From: an uncultured Campylobacter sp.
GTDB taxonomy: Bacteria; Campylobacterota; Campylobacteria; Campylobacterales; Campylobacteraceae
Assembly (NCBI RefSeq): GCF_938017615.1
Contig: NZ_CALIJA010000148.1
Span: 1 to 5,025 of the forward strand
DNA: 5,025 nucleotides
Direction of reading: 5' to 3'
Position 1 is the first letter of the stretch, and every line of letters begins with the position of its first letter. Below the pieces are notes generated by a model. The model saw nothing but the letters and a program-made list of their open reading frames with translations, was not told the origin of the DNA and searched no databases. Of the stretch, positions 1 through 5,025 are shown one piece after another. The position numbers were made by a program, and so were the translations under genes.

Positions 1-21
1 TGCGGAATTCAAAATTTAAAA

Positions 22-38
22 GCAAATTTAAAATTTGC
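22..38. repeat. AT-rich palindrome downstream of the antiporter gene
   Basis: GCAAATTT (22-29) and AAATTTGC (31-38) are exact inverted copies around a single A. It lies 6 nt after the antiporter stop, where a terminator would be expected, but the centre is too short for a stable full-length hairpin and there is no clean T-run. It contains one copy of the 13-mer AAATTTAAAATTT found between other genes in the window. Confidence 0.4.
24..36 (+). repeat. Intergenic 13-mer AAATTTAAAATTT, copy 1
   Basis: Exact copy of the 13-mer, flanked by GC on both sides. The same word occurs at 2675-2687 and, in inverse orientation, at 2519-2531; none of the three lies inside a called gene. Confidence 0.5.
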
Positions 39-43
39 GGGAG

Positions 44-1738
44 CTACTCCTCTATCTTTTTGCCTGCAAATCGCACGAGAGCCCACGTAACGGCAAGTCC
101 CATCGGTAGCGCGATCCAGACGCTAAGCCCTAGCGCTACGGGCAGATAGCCCGCCACCACGGCGACCGCGCCGACGGATAGAGCGTAAGGCATCTGCGTC
201 TTTACGTGCTCGATATGATCGCAGCCCGCGCCCATCGACGAAAGGATCGTGGTGTCCGAAATCGGCGAGCAATGATCGCCGAAAATCGCGCCGGTTAGCA
301 CGCCCGAGATATTTACGATCATATAGGCGTGAAGCGCATCGCCCGAAAGCCCGTAGTGAAGTCCCACGGCGTTTGCCAAAGGTATGGCAAGCGGCATTAG
401 AATTCCCATCGTGCCGTAGCTCGTGCCCGTCGAAAAGCTAATGAACGAACCCAGTACGAAAATCGCTACCGGAAGCAAGAATTTCGGCGTGTTTTGGCTT
501 AGCATATCGACCAGATAGCGCGACGTGCCGAGCTCTTTGATGACAGAGCTGAGCGACCAGGCAAGCAGCAAGATCACGATCGTAACGATCATCGTCTTCC
601 ACCCTTTAATCCACGTAGAGATCGCCTCTCTGATGTCAAAAATTTTGCGGTAAACGCTCATAAATATAGACACGACCGTAGCAAGAAGCGCCGCTTGAAA
701 AAGCGCAACCGACGAGTTCGCGTTGCCGAACGTCGCCTGAAGCGTTGCAAAACTTAGCGGAGCGGCTTTTGCGGCTGCGAGAGCATCGCCTTCAAGCTTG
801 CTTAGCCCGCTAAAATAAAAGCTCGCAAACGCGCCGCAGATTAGCACTATAAGCGGGATAACGGCGTTTGAGGCCTGCGCCTTGACGCCTTCTTTAGGCT
901 CTAGCGTTTTATCTTCGAGCTCGGCGATGTTAGAATTTTTAGAGTGGATTTCGCCAGTCGCTGCGCGCCTTTCGGCAGAGAGCATAGGCCCGAAATCCCT
1001 GCGCATGAACGCCACGTAAACCACGAAAGCAAGCATAAAAAGGTTGTAGAAGCGATACGGCATGGTTTGCACGAAGATCGAGAAGGCATTTACGTTTTGC
1101 ACGCCGATCTGATCATATCCCGCTCTTATCAGAGAGACCTCAAGACCTATCCAGGTAGAAATTAGCGCGATACCCGCAATCGGCGCGGCGGTGGCGTCGA
1201 TGATAAAGGCGAGCTTTTCGCGGCTGACCTTAAATTTATCGGTGATCGGCCTCATGACGGGGCCTACGATTAGTGCGTTTGCGTAGTCGTCGAAAAATAC
1301 GAAAAGACCCATAACCCATGTTGAAATTTGCGCCGAGACACCCGTTTTGGCGCGCTTGCTAATCCAAAGCGCCACTGCTTTCGTGCCGCCCGTCCTGCTA
1401 ATCAGTGCGACTACGCCGCCGATACAAAGCACCTGCAAAAGCACGCCCGCGTTGCCTTTGCTAGCCATCGAGCCCACCACGCGCGCGACCAGATCGGTAA
1501 AGCTGCCCACAAGCGCGGAGATCGGATTGTCGTTAACGACTGCTAGCATATAGGTGCCGCTAAAAACGCCGATGAAAAGCGATAAAATCACCTCTTTGGT
1601 GATAAAGGCAAGCGCGATCGCCACGACGGGCGGCACTAGCGTCCAGATGCCGAAAAGCTCGGCATTATGCTGCCTGGTCGCATCATCTACCGCAAACGCG
1701 GCAACCGATAAAAACATTAGTAATATAATTTTTTTCAT
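44..1738 (-). CDS. NhaC-family Na+/H+ antiporter
   Basis: This 564-residue inner-membrane protein belongs to the Na_H_antiporter (NhaC-type) family, which exchanges sodium for protons; some relatives exchange organic acids (MleN-like), so the exact substrate is inferred. The N-terminus reads as a signal sequence or first membrane segment, with a possible AFA cleavage site at residues 14-16. About a dozen hydrophobic segments follow, with a charged hydrophilic loop at about 246-290. Family-typical conserved stretches are visible: FFDDYANALIVGP (148-160), DATAAPIAGIALISTWIG (181-198), STGTSYGTMGILMPL (436-450), and GDHCSPISDTT (487-497) followed by H508, H511 and the segment up to about 520. 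Length is normal for the family's longer members. The ATG at 1738 is preceded by AAGGCGAGAAA, a good ribosome binding site. The gene starts 16 nt after the stop of the short-chain dehydrogenase, so the two are probably co-transcribed. Confidence 0.93.
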   Translation of the reverse strand: MKKIILLMFLSVAAFAVDDATRQHNAELFGIWTLVPPVVAIALAFITKEVILSLFIGVFSGTYMLAVVNDNPISALVGSFTDLVARVVGSMASKGNAGVLLQVLCIGGVVALISRTGGTKAVALWISKRAKTGVSAQISTWVMGLFVFFDDYANALIVGPVMRPITDKFKVSREKLAFIIDATAAPIAGIALISTWIGLEVSLIRAGYDQIGVQNVNAFSIFVQTMPYRFYNLFMLAFVVYVAFMRRDFGPMLSAERRAATGEIHSKNSNIAELEDKTLEPKEGVKAQASNAVIPLIVLICGAFASFYFSGLSKLEGDALAAAKAAPLSFATLQATFGNANSSVALFQAALLATVVSIFMSVYRKIFDIREAISTWIKGWKTMIVTIVILLLAWSLSSVIKELGTSRYLVDMLSQNTPKFLLPVAIFVLGSFISFSTGTSYGTMGILMPLAIPLANAVGLHYGLSGDALHAYMIVNISGVLTGAIFGDHCSPISDTTILSSMGAGCDHIEHVKTQMPYALSVGAVAVVAGYLPVALGLSVWIALPMGLAVTWALVRFAGKKIEE

Positions 1739-1754
1739 TTTCTCGCCTTAAAAT
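1739..1754 (-). promoter_or_regulatory. RBS and intergenic gap of the dehydrogenase-antiporter operon
   Basis: Only 16 nt separate the dehydrogenase stop from the antiporter start. On the minus strand this gap contains AAGG about 7 nt before the ATG, a plausible Shine-Dalgarno site. There is no room for a separate promoter or a terminator inside the gap, which supports a two-gene transcript. Confidence 0.6.
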
Positions 1755-2501
1755 TTAATGCTTCTCGATAAAAAGCCCAGCCCAGCTCTGCTGTGTCGCC
1801 ATCGCCTCTACGACATTGATATTTACTCGGTGCGGCATCGCTAGGCAGCTTAGCACGATCTGCGCGATATCCTCGGGCAGGATCGCATCGACCCCCTCAT
1901 ACACGGCTGCGGCGCGCGCTAGATCGCCTTTAAAGCGCACCTGGCTAAACTCGCTCTTGCAGATGCCCGGCGCGATCTCCGTCACGCGGATGCCGGTGCC
2001 GCGCAGGTCGTTGCGGATATTGCGGCTAAACTGCTTGATAAACGCCTTGCTCGCGCCGTAAACGTGACTACCCGGATAGGGCCACGCGCCCGCAGTCGAG
2101 CCGAGATTGAAGATATAGCCGCTTTTGCGCGCGATCATCAGCGGCAGCACCGCCTTGGTCGAATACAGCACGCCTTTGATATTCGTATCGACCATCGTCT
2201 CCAAATCCTCTACGGGCGTCTGCGCGATCCCCTCAAGCCCGAGCGCAAGACCTGCGTTATTTACCAGCACCTCGACGTCTTTGAAATTTTCAGGCAGCGC
2301 GCTCACGGCATCAAAGACCGCAGCTTTATCGCGAATGTCTGCGGCGATAATGTGAGTGTTGCCTAGCTCGCCGGCTAGCTTCTGTAGCCGCTCCTTGCGG
2401 CGCCCAAGCGCAATGATCTTATAGCCTTGCGCGCTAAGCGCCCTAGAAATCGCCTCGCCAAAGCCGCTCGTAGCGCCCGTGATGAATGCCGTATTTTTCA
2501 T
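1755..2501 (-). CDS. ydfG: NADP-dependent 3-hydroxy acid dehydrogenase, YdfG-like SDR
   Basis: A 248-residue classical short-chain dehydrogenase/reductase, the same length as my recollection of E. coli YdfG, which it resembles along its whole length. YdfG oxidises L-serine, L-allo-threonine and 3-hydroxypropionate-type hydroxy acids with NADP and can reduce malonic semialdehyde; that activity is inferred here. Visible motifs are the dinucleotide-binding TGATSGFG (8-15), GRR at 33-35 (consistent with NADP preference), NNAGLALG (81-88), catalytic Asn107 in DTN, Ser135 in GSTAG, and Tyr148/Lys152 in YGASK. C-terminal family signatures EFSQVRFKGD (184-193) and HVNIN-like RVNIN (225-229) are present. 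The protein is cytoplasmic. The start at 2501 is chosen because AAAGGGG lies just upstream and residue 1 aligns with YdfG. The frame stays open to 2669, but the extra 56 residues are Arg/Lys/Pro-rich and unlike the family. It is followed at 16 nt by the antiporter gene. Confidence 0.92.
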   Translation of the reverse strand: MKNTAFITGATSGFGEAISRALSAQGYKIIALGRRKERLQKLAGELGNTHIIAADIRDKAAVFDAVSALPENFKDVEVLVNNAGLALGLEGIAQTPVEDLETMVDTNIKGVLYSTKAVLPLMIARKSGYIFNLGSTAGAWPYPGSHVYGASKAFIKQFSRNIRNDLRGTGIRVTEIAPGICKSEFSQVRFKGDLARAAAVYEGVDAILPEDIAQIVLSCLAMPHRVNINVVEAMATQQSWAGLFIEKH

Positions 2502-2514
2502 ATGATCCCCTTTG
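2502..2514 (-). promoter_or_regulatory. Ribosome binding site fixing the dehydrogenase start
   Basis: On the minus strand AAAGGGGATCAT immediately precedes the ATG at 2501. The AAGGGG core is about 6 nt from the start codon. The other minus-strand gene at 4578 has the same AAGGGG core at similar spacing. This site decides the start in favour of 2501 over upstream in-frame ATGs. Confidence 0.75.
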
Positions 2515-2538
2515 CGTAAAATTTTAAATTTAGCGCAA
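2511..2538. repeat. Imperfect palindrome upstream of the dehydrogenase gene
   Basis: TTGCG (2512-2516) plus TAAA (2517-2520) pair with TTTA (2529-2532) plus CGCAA (2534-2538), leaving one unpaired G at 2533 and an 8-nt centre. The element lies directly in front of the dehydrogenase ribosome binding site, so it could be an operator or a 5' leader hairpin. The AT-rich core is also one copy of the 13-mer found between other genes, so part of the symmetry may come from that repeat alone. Confidence 0.4.
2519..2531 (-). repeat. Intergenic 13-mer AAATTTAAAATTT, copy 2 (inverse)
   Basis: Reads AAATTTAAAATTT on the minus strand, flanked by GCGCT on its 5' side and TACGC on its 3' side. It forms the core of the palindrome in front of the dehydrogenase gene. 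Confidence 0.5.
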
Positions 2539-2543
2539 TGATA
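2538..2543 (-). promoter_or_regulatory. Candidate -10 box for the dehydrogenase-antiporter operon
   Basis: TATCAT on the minus strand matches the TATAAT consensus at five of six positions and would place transcription start near 2531, about 30 nt before the ATG. No clear -35 is visible, which is common in Campylobacter promoters. The call is weak because the surroundings are AT-rich. Confidence 0.3.
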
Positions 2544-2674
2544 ACGCAAAACGAATTTAGAATTTATGAATTTTCTCTTGCGACGCGGACGTGGATGAAA
2601 TAATACGAAGACATTAGCAGGTTCTCTTGCGTATGAGTTCGTAATCGGCAGTGGATTCGGCGAGCGCACGGGCT

Positions 2675-2687
2675 AAATTTAAAATTT
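2675..2687 (+). repeat. Intergenic 13-mer AAATTTAAAATTT, copy 3
   Basis: Exact copy, flanked by GGCT and TGCGCC, so the AT block again sits inside a short GC-rich inverted frame (GGC/GCC). It lies about 25 nt upstream of the extended -10 promoter of the membrane-protein gene. Confidence 0.5.
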
Positions 2688-2710
2688 TGCGCCGTTTGTT
2701 TTTCGCAGTT

Positions 2711-2719
2711 TGCTATAAT
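2711..2719 (+). promoter_or_regulatory. Extended -10 promoter for the membrane-protein gene
   Basis: TGC directly followed by a perfect TATAAT (2714-2719) forms an extended -10 element. The preceding 25 nt are T-rich (GTTTGTTTTTCGCAG) without a consensus -35, as is usual for sigma-70 promoters in Campylobacter. The predicted start is about 2726, giving a leader of about 18 nt before the ATG at 2744. Confidence 0.65.
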
Positions 2720-2721
2720 TA

Positions 2722-2733
2722 CCTAAATTTAGG
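2722..2733. promoter_or_regulatory. Perfect 12-bp palindrome CCTAAATTTAGG over predicted start site
   Basis: CCTAAATTTAGG is its own reverse complement. It lies between the -10 box and the start codon, spans the predicted transcription start and supplies the AGG of the ribosome binding site. A protein bound here would block transcription or translation, so it could be an operator. It could also be chance, because AAATTT is very common in this genome's intergenic DNA. Confidence 0.35.
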
Positions 2734-2743
2734 AAAAAGACAA

Positions 2744-3439
2744 ATGAGCAAATTTATACGATTTATCCTTGTTAGTATCTGTGTTTGCGCCACTTATGCG
2801 GGTCTGAAATATGCTTTTATGCTCTTTATCACGTGGCTCATGTTTAGTGGGATATATTTTGATGGACCGGGTACGCTGCTCGCCATACCGCTCACGTTTC
2901 TAAGCTCATCGGTTATATTTGATTATTATTGTATTGCGCTGGGTTCTCATCTGCTCTTTTTATCGTTGCTTAAAGGGCGCGACGTGAAAACGCGGTGGAT
3001 TTTACCTTTATTTTTTCTTATAACGCTCGCATTTTGTAGTTTTTGCGTCTTAATCGGGCACGAAGATTATCAACGCATAAACGCGCTTTTTGCACTCTTG
3101 CTTATCTCTCCCTTTACGCTCATCGCATACGCCATCGTTACGACCGTAATCCTTGCCAAAAATAAAATTTCGGATTATTATCCGGTCTTAATCGCGATAA
3201 TTTTTGTGCCCATTCATGCCGCCAGCATAGGAATATGGGGATTAGAACGGATATATTTTGGAGTATTTCTAAACGCGACGATACTGGGGATTTTTTATTT
3301 CACGGCGAAAATCGGGCGCGTAAATTTGATCGCACATAGACCCGTACCCGACAAAACGCAAAATTCTAAAGACCGCGTTACCAAAACGATACAAAGCAGC
3401 GCGACATTTTTAAACGAAGATATTTTAAAGAAGCGCTAA
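2744..3439 (+). CDS. Polytopic membrane protein of unknown function
   Basis: I do not recognise this 231-residue protein. It is strongly hydrophobic with roughly six or seven membrane segments: about 4-36 (possibly two short ones), 43-77 (probably two), 85-105, 112-137, 145-167 and 169-190. A charged cytoplasmic-looking C-terminal tail of about 40 residues follows, rich in Lys, Arg, Asp and Thr. There are six cysteines (residues 13, 15, 63, 98 and 101 among them) but no CXXC motif. The start at 2744 is chosen because AGGA (2731-2734) sits 9 nt upstream, behind an extended -10 promoter. The frame is open back to 2651, but that stretch contains the promoter itself and does not look like protein. 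The gene stands alone, divergent from the dehydrogenase operon. Its base composition looks AT-richer than the antiporter and dehydrogenase genes, which may indicate recent acquisition or relaxed constraint. Transport or signalling roles cannot be told apart from sequence alone. Confidence 0.72.
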   Translation: MSKFIRFILVSICVCATYAGLKYAFMLFITWLMFSGIYFDGPGTLLAIPLTFLSSSVIFDYYCIALGSHLLFLSLLKGRDVKTRWILPLFFLITLAFCSFCVLIGHEDYQRINALFALLLISPFTLIAYAIVTTVILAKNKISDYYPVLIAIIFVPIHAASIGIWGLERIYFGVFLNATILGIFYFTAKIGRVNLIAHRPVPDKTQNSKDRVTKTIQSSATFLNEDILKKR

Positions 3440-3450
3440 ATTTTATCCTT

Positions 3451-3465
3451 TTTAGGAATTCTAAA
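3451..3465 (+). terminator. Weak inverted repeat after the membrane-protein gene
   Basis: TTTAG and CTAAA flank a 5-nt GAATT centre, 11 nt beyond the stop codon. The stem is only five pairs, mostly A-T, and no T-run follows on the plus strand, so it is at best a poor intrinsic terminator. It is noted because nothing better is visible between this gene and the decayed region. Confidence 0.15.
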
Positions 3466-3574
3466 TAACGCTTTCGTCGCGCGCTACAAGCTTATATGCT
3501 TCCCGATAAATCTGAGCTTTACCGACAAAACCTTCAAAAACTGCGCCGTTTTGCCTCTTGACACATTGACGTCG
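3461..3574 (-). other. Coding-like tail beyond the pseudogene, same frame
   Basis: Reading on past the TAG at 3575-3577 in the same minus-strand frame, 37 codons remain open to a TAG at 3461-3463. They include the protein-like stretch VFEGFVGKAQIYREAYKLVA. This may be the original C-terminus of the decayed gene next to it, with the TAG at 3575 a later nonsense mutation, or a fragment of another gene. A second frame is also open over part of this stretch, so the assignment is tentative. Confidence 0.3.
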
Positions 3575-4027
3575 CTATTTGATCAAATTTATATCCAGCG
3601 TGATCTTATCGTTTTTGATCACGCCGATACCCTTGTTTAGCACGTTTTGCGCGATCTGTTCATCTTCTGCTAGCGAGTGCATCGCGAAGATGCCACACTG
3701 AAATTTATTCAGCTGCGTATCCTTTTAAGAGCCTACGCCCAAAATATCTTTCATACTCGCGCTCCACGCCGCTACGATGTTAATATTTAGTTTCAATAGC
3801 GACTAGCTCCAATAAAATTTTATCTGTCACGCACAAAGTTTTTTGCGTTTTTCGATCTAAAATTTGAGTTGCAAGAATTCCTTTTGTCGTTTACGGATAC
3901 TCAGAATAAATATTGTGGCTATTTTATACGTGCAGAGTAAGATAAAATTTGTAGTTCTCAGGCGTGGCAAAATCACGCACCCCGTTTTACAGATGGCAAA
4001 ATAAAGCGCGTTGGAATCGGCCTTCAC
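3575..4027 (-). pseudogene. Decayed protein-coding gene, family not recognised
   Basis: No intact frame exists here, but minus-strand protein-like segments line up in order. Segment one (from about 4027 to 3986) reads VKADSNALYFAICK. A one-base loss in the TTTT run at 3985-3988 leads into a second frame reading NGVRDFATPENYKFYLTLHV, TAA (3924-3926), NSHNIYSEYP, TAA (3891-3893), then KGILATQILDRKTQK and on through KILLELVAIETK. A one-base gain near 3785 restores the first frame: INIVAAWSASMKDILGVGS, TAA (3725-3727), then KDTQLNKFQCGIFAMHSLAE and on to ITLDINLIK and TAG (3575-3577). The two frameshifts compensate each other, which supports one ancestral gene of at least 150 codons. No ribosome binding site or convincing start is visible; the frame is closed upstream by a TAA at 4040-4042, overlapping the end of the DJ-1-like gene. 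I cannot name a family. It lies directly downstream of that gene and may once have belonged to its operon. Confidence 0.6.
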
Positions 4028-4035
4028 TTGAAATT

Positions 4036-4578
4036 TTATTTAAAAAGCAAATCGGATTTTAGCTTGGAATAAACCTGCTCGCCTTTTAACTCACGGACGA
4101 TTTGCAGTGCGAATTCCATCGCAGTAGCAGGGCCTTTCGAAGTCATTATATTTTGATCTTTTACGACATTCGCCGAATTCGTGTAGCCTGGGTGGGCGAT
4201 CTGATTTTCAAAACCTGGATAACAAGTATAAGAGCTTTTTAGCACACCCGCGGTAGCTAGCGCCCATGGAGCGGCACATATTGCGCCGATTTTTGCGTTA
4301 TTTGCATCAAAGTCGCGTAGGATCTTACCGAGCTTCTCGCTTTTGGCTAAATTCTCCGCGCCAGGTAAGCCTCCCGGTAAAACGATCATGGAAAATTCAG
4401 ACGCCTTAATATCATCCAAAATTTCATCCGCCACAAGCTCAATGCCGTGCGTACCACGGACGCATTTTTTCTCTAACCCCACAGCTAGAGCATCAATATC
4501 CGCGCGTCTTAAAATATCAATTATGCTTATCGCCTCAAGCTCCTCAAATCCGTTAGCTAAAACTACTGCCACTTTCAT
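4036..4578 (-). CDS. DJ-1/PfpI family protein, YajL (ThiJ)-like
   Basis: A 180-residue cytoplasmic protein of the DJ-1/ThiJ/PfpI superfamily, closest in layout to bacterial YajL and human DJ-1. Such proteins protect against oxidative and carbonyl stress; deglycase, glyoxalase and chaperone activities have been reported and some are disputed. The old 'thiamine biosynthesis ThiJ' label is not supported. Visible features are GFEELEA (10-16) with Glu15 in the place of the DJ-1 active-site glutamate, VLPGGLPGA (66-74), the nucleophile elbow GAICAAP (98-104) with Cys101 as the reactive cysteine, TCYPGFE (118-124), and TSKGPATAMEFAL (146-158), which matches the DJ-1 C-terminal signature. Length is usual for the family. 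AAGGGG lies 6 nt before the ATG at 4578 and overlaps the stop codon of the upstream cytochrome gene. The 10-nt gap implies co-transcription with that gene. Confidence 0.93.
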   Translation of the reverse strand: MKVAVVLANGFEELEAISIIDILRRADIDALAVGLEKKCVRGTHGIELVADEILDDIKASEFSMIVLPGGLPGAENLAKSEKLGKILRDFDANNAKIGAICAAPWALATAGVLKSSYTCYPGFENQIAHPGYTNSANVVKDQNIMTSKGPATAMEFALQIVRELKGEQVYSKLKSDLLFK

Positions 4579-4591
4579 CGCATACCCCTTA
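4579..4591 (-). promoter_or_regulatory. RBS overlapping the cytochrome stop codon
   Basis: On the minus strand TAAGGGGTATGCG runs from the cytochrome stop codon to the DJ-1-like ATG. The TAA supplies the first two A residues of the AAGGGG Shine-Dalgarno sequence, so the two genes are tightly coupled and probably translated from one mRNA. An out-of-frame ATG lies 5 nt before the chosen one but sits too close to the Shine-Dalgarno sequence. Confidence 0.65.
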
Positions 4592-5025
4592 TTTTAGATA
4601 CGAGCCCTGCTCACTAGGGGCAGTGGAAATTTCGGTATTCGCACTTCTGCTAGATGGGCTATCGTAGAGGAATGAATCGTCGCCCTTTAGATAAGCGATA
4701 ATGTAGCCTAGCTCCGTAGCGCTTGTCTTGGCAGCGATCAGCTGCATAATATTTTTCATCTTGCCGCCATAGCTTAGATCCGTGGTGTATTGCGAAATAG
4801 CTATCGAGATCTCCTTGGCATCCAGATCTTTGAGTTTACGCGATACTCCATAGGCTTTTTTTTGCCCGTTCTCGCCGTGGCAGGAAGCGCACTTCTCGGC
4901 AAAGATCGCTCCGCCTCTTTCTTTTAAAGAATTTATATTTCGATTTACCTTGCCGCTATGGGTTTTACTGCCTGCGACCGGAGCGTTTTTGTAGATATTT
5001 ACAGTTACGTTTTCATCTTTAGAAT
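4589..5025 (-). CDS. c-type cytochrome, C-terminal part (runs off window)
   Basis: The frame is open from the right edge of the window to a TAA at 4589-4591, giving the last 144 codons; the start and any signal peptide lie beyond 5025. It contains one haem-attachment motif, CASCH (bases 4877-4891), preceded by GGAIFAEKC and followed by GENGQKKAYG, as in monohaem class I cytochromes. YGGKMKNIM about 40 residues later (methionine around 4757-4759) probably supplies the axial Met ligand. ELGYIIAYLKG is the typical C-terminal helix of the cytochrome c fold. A serine-rich, low-complexity tail of about 30 residues follows (DSPSSRSANTE onward). Before the haem domain lies a hydrophilic stretch (SKDENVTVNIYKNAPVAGSK) that may be part of a linker or a preceding domain. 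The role is periplasmic electron transfer; its redox partner cannot be told from here. It is followed 10 nt later by the DJ-1-like gene. Confidence 0.88.
   Translation of the reverse strand, partial: SKDENVTVNIYKNAPVAGSKTHSGKVNRNINSLKERGGAIFAEKCASCHGENGQKKAYGVSRKLKDLDAKEISIAISQYTTDLSYGGKMKNIMQLIAAKTSATELGYIIAYLKGDDSFLYDSPSSRSANTEISTAPSEQGSYLK

Noticed and set aside
944..2366. Several plus-strand open frames of 60-100 codons opposite the antiporter and dehydrogenase genes
   Set aside because: They are antisense to well-supported conserved genes, have skewed composition and show no ribosome binding sites; they arise from the codon bias of the real genes.
2502..2669. N-terminal extension of the dehydrogenase (56 more in-frame residues)
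   Set aside because: The extension is Arg/Lys/Pro-rich with no resemblance to the family, overlaps intergenic repeats, and a strong ribosome binding site plus alignment to YdfG places the start at 2501.
2651..2743. Upstream ATG at 2651 as the start of the membrane protein
   Set aside because: The stretch contains the extended -10 promoter and the ribosome binding site for the ATG at 2744, and its translation has no protein-like character.
3575..4027. Programmed recoding (stop readthrough or frameshifting) as the explanation for the broken frame
   Set aside because: Three or more TAA/TAG stops and two separate frameshifts with no slippery-site and pseudoknot arrangement or UGA codons fit neutral decay much better.
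3440..4035. tRNA, small RNA, CRISPR repeats or insertion-sequence ends in the gene-free stretch
   Set aside because: No cloverleaf, regularly spaced repeats, terminal inverted repeats or transposase fragments could be seen.
4036..4578. Naming the DJ-1-like protein as a thiamine-biosynthesis enzyme (thiJ)
   Set aside because: That historical label for the family is not supported by function; no thiamine genes are nearby.
4343..4597. Plus-strand 84-codon frame opposite the DJ-1-like gene
   Set aside because: It is antisense to a firmly identified gene and is Ser/Pro/Lys-rich without any motif.

Overview
The window looks like chromosomal DNA of an epsilonproteobacterium, most likely a Campylobacter of the higher-GC oral group (the gracilis/rectus/showae kind). 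The reasons are moderately GC-rich coding sequence interrupted by AT-only AAATTTAAAATTT blocks between genes, strong AAGG-type ribosome binding sites, an extended -10 promoter without a clear -35, and the gene content. The species is inferred, not proven.

Layout. Positions 44-2501 hold two minus-strand genes in an apparent operon: a YdfG-like NADP-dependent short-chain dehydrogenase (1758-2501 coding, stop 1755-1757), followed 16 nt later by an NhaC-family Na+/H+ antiporter (44-1738). A roughly 240-base divergent intergenic region (2502-2743) carries AT-rich repeats, an imperfect palindrome and a good promoter for the plus-strand gene at 2744-3439, which encodes a polytopic membrane protein I do not recognise. 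Positions 3440-4035 contain no intact gene. They hold a decayed minus-strand coding sequence that can be partly reassembled by allowing two single-base frameshifts and three or four in-frame stops. Positions 4036-5025 hold a second minus-strand operon: the C-terminal 144 codons of a c-type cytochrome with a CASCH haem site (cut by the right edge of the window), then, 10 nt on, a DJ-1/PfpI-family protein (YajL-like).

How the parts fit. The intact genes are ordinary housekeeping or stress functions: cation homeostasis, hydroxy-acid or aldehyde redox, a periplasmic electron carrier, and a carbonyl-stress or chaperone-type protein. I see no CRISPR array, insertion sequence, tRNA/rRNA gene or defence system, and no convincing new multi-gene system. 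The points most worth a second look are the decayed gene at about 3575-4027, the orphan membrane protein with a palindrome across its predicted start site, and the repeated 13-mer between genes.
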